The translations under genes and the position numbers were made by a program. Source: Chara braunii (lineage: Eukaryota > Streptophyta > Charophyceae > Charales > Characeae). From it: a DNA stretch of 47,967 bases. The stretch lies in assembly GCA_003427395.1 (NCBI GenBank), contig BFEA01000313.1, positions 579,830 through 627,796 of the forward strand, given 5' to 3'. Within the stretch, counting starts at the first letter, position 1. Each line of letters begins with the position of its first letter. The notes beneath the pieces are model-generated. The model was given only the letters and a program-made list of their open reading frames with translations. It was not told the DNA's origin and ran no database searches. Positions 42,290-47,967 of this stretch are shown piece by piece.

Positions 42290-42795
42290 GACTAGGATTG
42301 AGTTGTGGATTTCACGCTTGGTTGAGACCGTCCTAGTCAACCAACGTCTGCTTCGTACTTAGGAGATCAGCGCCCTAAGGAACGGACGACGCTCGGGTCC
42401 ACTGGGCGTTAACCAAGCGAAGCTATACTACGGCGAACGAGCAAATGTCCTCGACTGGCCCACCTCTGCAATTGCATCTAAAAACCTTCGCACGTGGGTT
42501 AGTAGCTCGGGGGGATACACCCCTAAGGGTGGTGAAAACCCCTTAGGAAAGAAAAGTTCATGCTCCGCCGGAACCTATCCTGTCGTAGGGGACCGCGGGA
42601 TGTACAGTTGGCGCACCCGGCTAGAGCGGCGACGGAACGACACTACCGCAACCGTCTCAGCGGTTCGCGGGGTTGTTAAGTATCGATTCCAAGTTGTCTT
42701 TGTTTTACTTTCGTCTTACTCCTACGTGACATGGTCGGAAGGGCCCTCGCGCTTTGCAAGAAGGCAGGAGCCGATGCACTCGACAGCGGGAGGCT
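42290..42795 (+). repeat. Structured dispersed repeat, copy 3
   Basis: P1 CTGGCCCAC (42455-42463) with GTGGGTTAG (42494-42502), nine pairs including two G-T, 30-nt loop. Linker TAGCTC. P2 GGGGGG (42509-42514) with CCCCTT (42539-42544), using G-T pairs. P3 CACCC (42518-42522) with GGGTG (42527-42531). P4 is lost. P5 CCTA (42574-42577) with TAGG (42586-42589) around TCCTGTCG. The copy extends to GATGCACTCGACAG near 42786. Confidence 0.75.
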
Positions 42796-44207
42796 AATGT
42801 ACTACAGGTATGTAGATTGGAGGTCAACTACAGAGATCATACCACATCCTAGCTACTACCAAACTGCAAGTAACTGTTGCAGAACCTTGCTGCAAGTGCA
42901 GTAAGAACTGCTACAGCGGCATATTCGAACGATACTAATGATCTTATTAGCAGATGGTAACTAGTTGCGGAGACAGTTGAAGAATGTTGCAATTGACCAA
43001 GGGATAAGGTAAGTTGAAGTTACTGATAGGCCACTATTGCATTGAACTGTAAAAATACGACAGGGTGGTTGATGCTCATTCTGAAGAGGTTGATGCTGCC
43101 ACCTTCTGTCGAGTCATAGCAAGTTGGTGACTAGCGTTGTTGACTGGAAGACCTTTGCTATGACTATATGTACCTACACTAGAATGTCAGGAGTTCGACT
43201 ACGAATGATATTGGGTATTACTGCCTTGAGAAGGAGGGGCTGAATACTCACCCTGATGAACAGGCGATGCTAGATGGATCAAAAGTTGAACGGGTTTGTG
43301 CATTACTAATCTGGTCGGTGGGAGTAAACGTGAGACCTGCAATGAAATTGAAAACTTACCTGGAGGTGGTGCGTTGTTCGTAAGATCGGGAGGAAGGAGC
43401 TTGAGGCCAGCCACTTGGAGGAGACTTGGTTGTTGCATATCGTGACGGATCGGGTTGTGTTGCTGTTCCGGCCCAACCAAGTTCTGGATGCCATGCAGAA
43501 ACTGCGTGCACGAATGTGGGATCTGCTTATGTAGGCGATACCGTTGTACATCGCTGCGCAAGGTTGTAAGCATTACCGAGTCTCGTTGTGTATACAATAT
43601 TACTATTGAACGCTGTTACGCCCGACGTTGAGCATCGTCGAGTTTCAATAAGCAGTTGCCGTACTTTTGACTAAGCTCGCTAAGACTGCATTGAGCATGC
43701 ACTGTGCATTATTGTGCATCATTTGGATTCACTGGGCTCCTTCAAGAAGTTTTGCTGCCACGCGGCGCTGTTGTGTATTGGTGCATTTCAACTGATACAG
43801 ATGCGACACTATGAACTGTTGTGCTAAGCCTCTGCATATTAACTACAACACACCACAGTGCTGCTTCAGCGACACATTCCGGTGTTGCTGTTGATCTCAT
43901 CAGTAGGTTGTTGTTGTAGCAGTTTGGAAGTCGTATTGCCACCTAAGACATCGATGACTACGGACCATCTGAGCAAGGTTATTGACTGGTCAATCTGTGG
44001 GTTGCAACTACCGTGGACAATAATGGATTGAGACTTACCTATTTGGACTGTGCATGCTCACACGGTCTGAGGGAGCAGCGTGAGGCCAGCAACATAATGA
44101 AGACTTATCTATTGGACTGTGTGTTACTCGCATAAGAGGTCAGCCACTGGGAGGGAACTTGCTTGCTGCTAACAAGATGAGTGTTGTTACCCCAGGAAGA
44201 GTCTTAC
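42796..44207. other. No gene recognised; partial family 2 relatives
   Basis: Around 43741-43790 the TTTTGCTGCCACGCGGCG and CTGTTGTGTATTG words resemble the start of family 2 at 44208, suggesting an older internal duplication. No ORF is credited. Confidence 0.4.
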
Positions 44208-44800
44208 ATTGATGAACCTTGCTGTTGAGCCTCACTGTTGTGTATTGCTACATTTACGCCTGCACTCGAATAGAATACAGAGGGGTACTCTATTTTGAAC
44301 ACAATCCTTCTAGACTGCGTATCGGTTGTTCTATTAGGGGCTAGACAAGGAGACTCCAAAGGGTTGGTCATGCTCTGCAATGGGAGTGCTACAACAGCTT
44401 GGAGGTAAGTTAGGAGGTTGTCACTCAACGCTTTTTGACCGCCATTGCGGGCCCCCCAGGATCTGAAGGCACCAAAACCCTCTCGTGTGAGTTGAGTTGG
44501 ACCTTTCTTGTATTTCGAGCGTCTGACCTTTCTCCTTCTATCCTTCTTCCTCTCAATCTAGTCTGTGTTTGGAGAGGAAGGCGGCAAGTAGGATTGTAAC
44601 CCGCAGGACCGCATCAAGGCCTTTGTGGGAGGTTGACCCACCGATTGCGGGAGCTCTGCCGGAGCCTAAGCGGGACTCCGGAGGCAAGGAATTCGGAATT
44701 AGGTCGACACTATACCATTAGAATCCCAATAAACCCCTATCTATACAAAATTGGTGTTTGGTCTGTTTAACTTTGACTTGCGTATATGTTTGTTTTCTTT
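44208..44800 (+). repeat. Long dispersed repeat (family 2), copy 2
   Basis: Partner of 25930-26560 with the same order of landmarks. Indels relative to copy 1 break any shared reading frame. The conserved hairpin is at 44270-44293. Confidence 0.7.
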
Positions 44801-44884
44801 TTTAAGACTTTAACAATCGAAAAGGGAACCTACTATGCATGGTTAAGTCATATGTTTTTGGTAAAAATCACGATCTTTGCATGT

Positions 44885-45685
44885 GATGAATTGAACTAGG
44901 GTTGAAGATGAGGTTCTCCTGACTGATCAAGTCGCCTTGCTCGTTTTGCCTTAGACATTGAACTGGGGCTGGAAATGAGGTCGTCTAGACTGATCCGGTC
45001 GCCTTGCTAGTTTTGCCTAAGACATTGGACTGAGTTGGAAATGAGGTCCTCCTGACTGATCCGGTCACCTTGCTCGTTTGCCTAAGACATTGAACTGGGA
45101 CTAAAGATGAGGTCCTCCTGATTGATCCGGTCGCCTTGCTCATTTTGCCCAAGACATTCAACTGAGGTTGGAAATGAGGTCCTCCAGACCGATCCGGTCG
45201 GCTTGCTCATTTCACCTAAGACATTGAACTGGGGCTGTAAATTAGGTCCTCCAGACTGATCCAGTCGCCTTGCTCGTTTCCCTAAGACATTGAACTGGGG
45301 TTGGAGATGAGGTTCTCCTGACTGATCTGGTCGCCTTGCTCGTTTTGCCTAAGATATTGAACTGGGGCTGGAAATGAGGTCCTCCAGACTGACCCGGTCG
45401 CCTTGCTCGTTTTGCCTAAGACATTGAATTGGGGCTGGAGATGAGGTCCTCCTGACTGATCCGATCGCCTTGCTCGTTTTGCCTAAGACATTGAACTGGG
45501 GATGAAAATCTGGTCCTCCAGACTGATCCGGTAGCCTTGCTCGTTTTGCCTAAGACATTGAACTGGGGCTGAAAATGAGGTCCTCCAAACTAATTTGGTC
45601 GCCTTGCTCGTTAGCGTAAGACATTGAACTGGAGCTGGAAGTGACATCGTTTTCGACTGATCTGGTCGCCTTGCTGAGTAAGTCG
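44885..45685. repeat. 66-67-bp minisatellite, about 12-13 units
   Basis: GTCGCCTTGCTCG or variants start at 44931, 44998, 45064, 45130, 45197, 45264, 45330, 45397, 45464, 45531, 45598 and 45665. Units share GAGGTCCTCC, GACTGATCCGG and CCTAAGACATTGAACTGGG. Confidence 0.95.
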
Positions 45686-46100
45686 GTTTTGTTTGTTGAC
45701 AAATGTCTGAGTATTCTCTTTGTGAGAATAGTCCATGATAGTGTGTTATTGATTGCATGGGGTTGACTAAGAACAATTTGGAAAGCTAATCAACTAAGTA
45801 AGATATCGGACTCATGCTTTTGTGATTAAGACAAACAAAAGATAAAAAATTTGGATGAATGAACCCTTGTTTGGATGGATGAATGCATTGTAGACATGAT
45901 ATGCTTGCTGGCAATGCCTTGTCTCTTTTGTTCAGGCTCTGTCTGTTTTCTGCTTTAGTAATGTAGTCTTTTAATGCTCGCCTTGTACTTGAGAGATAGG
46001 CAGGTAGATGCTGACTTTGTTTTCCGCATTGTTTCTTCATGCATGATTGTTTTTAGTAGGAGATTGGCTAAGCCTATGAGGTAGCAGAAGTTATGGGAGC
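45686..46100. other. No gene recognised
   Basis: Short frames without motifs. Confidence 0.35.
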
Positions 46101-46405
46101 CTATTTTCCTTAGGGACGATGTTGCCGAAATTTCAGCTAAATACTCAAAGTTAGTCAAGTTTCAGAGATCTCAACTAGGATAGGATATAGCTTAGTCTTT
46201 GGGGACATTAGAAATTTTGGAAGCCTTCCTTTCTAAAGGAAGCGTTGCCGAAATTTTTACTAAAACCAAAGAGTTAGTTATTCAAGGAGTTAGTTATTTT
46301 CATGTATTTTCAGAGTCACAAGTTTTTATTTTCATATTTAGTATAGTAAGCATTCTTCGAGCATACTTTCCTAAAGGAAGTGTTGCCGAAATTTTCGGGA
46401 TTTTC
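46101..46405. repeat. Three-copy repeat with palindrome
   Basis: GTTGCCGAAAT occurs at 46121, 46244 and 46382, each preceded by a TTCCTxxAxGGA-type inverted repeat. In the middle copy this is the 18-bp near-palindrome CTTCCTTT-CT-AAAGGAAG (46225-46242). Spacing is 123 and 138 bp. Confidence 0.65.
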
Positions 46406-47368
46406 ACGTCGTTATCGGACGCTACTGCTAAGTAGCTTAGAGTGTAATACGGAGTTGAACTCCGTTAACTCGACAGGCGATGCCTGCCTTGATCTTTGTG
46501 ATGCGGGTCATTGCTACCTGCGAGTGTTCTTCGAAGTCTTAAGCTTCATCAACTTCTACTATCAGAATGATAGCAGGTCGGTTTGTGACTCGGTTCCTAC
46601 CCACCATGATACCCACGCCCAGATGTTTGTGGCCGTGTAGGCGAAAGGCATTTTCGTATGAATAAAGTTTCTATCCTCTGAACCTTTTTTCAATGGTCAT
46701 GCAAAAGCTGTGTGAATCGCGACGGTTGGGTATGCCTTTGCTGAATGGGGGTCGGATAGGGGCGTGTGGGACATAAACCTGGAAACAAAGGGGTTGGCCA
46801 TGTTTTCTTTTGTGGTATCTGTGTGTGGATTTTCATTGGGTTTCGTGTGCATGCAGGTATGTTTGGGAGCAAGGGCTCGCGCCTGGATTGAGAGTGATAT
46901 GGATGAATGAGTGTAGGGTGTGAGTGACAAGGTTCAACTATGGCTGTGAGAATGACTCTCCCTGATTTCCTCTGAGACTTCCCGTCTTCTTTTTTATTTT
47001 TCTCATGCCGCAAGCATCTAGCGAACAGGCAGGAGTAGTCGAGCGCAAGGTTTACCGCGCAACCTTTGGACGAATTGGTACTTAGTTTGGGTATGGCGAA
47101 CTGCTCGCCAACCTGTGACTACTCGTATTTTCTCTTCGCAGAGGAAGGACGAGCGAACCCCATCTCAAAGGGGTTTTACTTTTAGATTATTGGTCGGACG
47201 TTGGTTCGGAGAAAAAAATTCGAGGTCCTTGTCCAGGACATTCCAAGCTCTGGTCCAGAACAAGAGGGTTTCCCCCTTGAGACAGAGCTACGCTCCTTGC
47301 TTATCGTCACCCACTGCCTAAAAGACAGGGGTACGGGAAGGGCCGAACGGTTTATCTTTCAGCCGTGC
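46406..47368. other. No gene recognised
   Basis: Mixed sequence, with short frames on both strands and no motifs. Confidence 0.35.
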
Positions 47369-47400
47369 AATATCATGAAGGAGGAACCCTTCACGATATT
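47369..47400 (+). terminator. Strong hairpin, possible RNA structure
   Basis: AATATCATGAAGG (47369-47381) pairs with CCTTCACGATATT (47388-47400), twelve of thirteen pairs, loop AGGAAC. Typed as terminator only because it is a stem-loop; no T tract follows and the function is unknown. Confidence 0.4.
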
Positions 47401-47411
47401 TCGCTTTCGCC

Positions 47412-47446
47412 ACTTGAGTGTCATACACGACCCCGAAACCCATGAG
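47412..47446 (+). repeat. Family 2 downstream segment, copy 2
   Basis: CACTTGAGTGT...ACACGACCCCGAAACCCATG matches 27563-27600, placing this region as the partner of 26886-27799. Confidence 0.5.
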
Positions 47447-47654
47447 AGGTTGTGTTGCTGTGGGTAACGCATGAAGTGTTGCCATAATAGTAGATCAAGT
47501 GAGAACACATGACTGAGCGTTATGGTTCCCTTGGCGATTGCATTCTTTTTATGCAACGTCGCGTGGGCCTCGCTCAGACACTATGGCTTTTTCTGAGTTA
47601 TGGGTCAGGACATATGAAAGAGGGACTAGGCTTATTTGTTTGTCTGAGTTAGTT

Positions 47655-47918
47655 GTTTTGTTGTGTGTCGTGTGGTTGAATTAGGATGTCCTAGTCGACC
47701 AACGCTGAATCACACATGGGAGATCAGTGCCCCAACGTGACGGTTCGTGTACGGGTCCGGCTAGGCATGAATCACACGTACCCCCTATGCTACAACATAC
47801 GAGAAACGCCCTCGGCTAGGCCACCTCCGCGATTGCAATTAAAAGTTTTCGCGTGTGGTTCAGTAGCTCGGCGGGAATACGTCCACCCAAAGGATGGTAA
47901 CAGCTCCCGCGGGTGGAG
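47655..47918 (+). repeat. Structured dispersed repeat, copy 4, cut by window end
   Basis: P1 CTAGGCCAC (47816-47824) with GTGGTTCAG (47855-47863), eight of nine pairs with G-T, 30-nt loop. Linker TAGCTCG. P2 GCGGGA (47871-47876) with TCCCGC (47905-47910), perfect. P3 ACC (47885-47887) with GGT (47896-47898). The upstream CCTAGTCGACCAACG and ACGGGTCCGG words match copies 2 and 3. P4 and P5 are replaced by G-rich sequence at the window end. Confidence 0.75.
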
Positions 47919-47967
47919 CGGGTGGGTGAGTGAGTGGGTGGGTGGTGGTGGGTGGTTGGGGCGTGGG
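47919..47967. repeat. G-rich GGGTG/GAGTG end
   Basis: Irregular GGGTG and GAGTG repeats close the window. Not a TTTAGGG-type telomere. It may be a true minisatellite or an assembly artefact. Confidence 0.7.

Noticed and set aside
47919-47967. Telomere repeat
   Set aside because: Irregular GGGTG/GAGTG without a constant TTTAGGG-like unit.

Overview
The window looks like a repeat-dominated stretch of a large eukaryotic genome. I found no intact protein gene. It holds decayed LTR-retrotransposon genes, many tandem arrays with periods from about 23 to 161 bp, long microsatellites, a probable tRNA-derived SINE and several dispersed repeat families. Three isolated N calls (13377, 13405, 22072) and low-complexity ends (poly-C at the start, G-rich at the end) fit a draft scaffold. 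The wording of the Ty3/gypsy pol remnant resembles, from memory, retroelement proteins of a charophyte alga such as Chara. That placement is an inference and was not checked by search.

Layout. 0-5.8 kb: short repeats, a 23-bp array, an 82-bp satellite of hairpin-forming monomers (2.65-4.11 kb) and microsatellites. 5.8-6.2 kb: first copy of a highly structured dispersed repeat. 6.26-8.68 kb: Ty3/gypsy pol pseudogene (RT thumb, RNase H, integrase), followed on the same strand by an unidentified acidic ORF with four nonsense codons (9.17-9.99 kb). 10.7-14.6 kb: four unrelated minisatellites (40, 62, 37 and 30 bp), a decayed ORF and two polypurine tracts, one with a plausible LTR start. 14.6-17.4 kb: duplicated, LTR-like non-coding sequence with recurrent hairpins. 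17.8-21.8 kb: polypyrimidine tract, a 3.4-kb satellite of 91/92-bp monomers with higher-order organisation, then a long CT tract.

22-34 kb: dispersed repeat copies, the second structured repeat, a possible primer-binding site and a gag pseudogene with a CCHC zinc knuckle (30.21-31.27 kb), followed by an array of hairpins whose stems change in a compensatory way. 34.4-34.7 kb: SINE-like unit with Pol III A and B boxes and a TTTTA tail. 35-42 kb: purine-rich low-complexity sequence, hairpin-bearing repeats with poly-A, a TATA-like site and a 54-bp array. 41.9-48 kb: a recent 112-bp duplication, the third and fourth structured repeats, and between them a second version of the 25.9-28.2 kb repeat block with an expanded 67-bp array.

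The most interesting item is the structured repeat family at 5.8, 27.8, 42.3 and 47.7 kb. All four copies lie on the same strand and share a 9-bp stem with a 30-31 nt loop, a 6-7 nt TAGCTCG-like linker and a second nested stem-loop. Several stem positions change in a compensatory way between copies. This suggests a folded RNA, perhaps from the untranslated part of a retroelement; I could not match it to a known RNA family.
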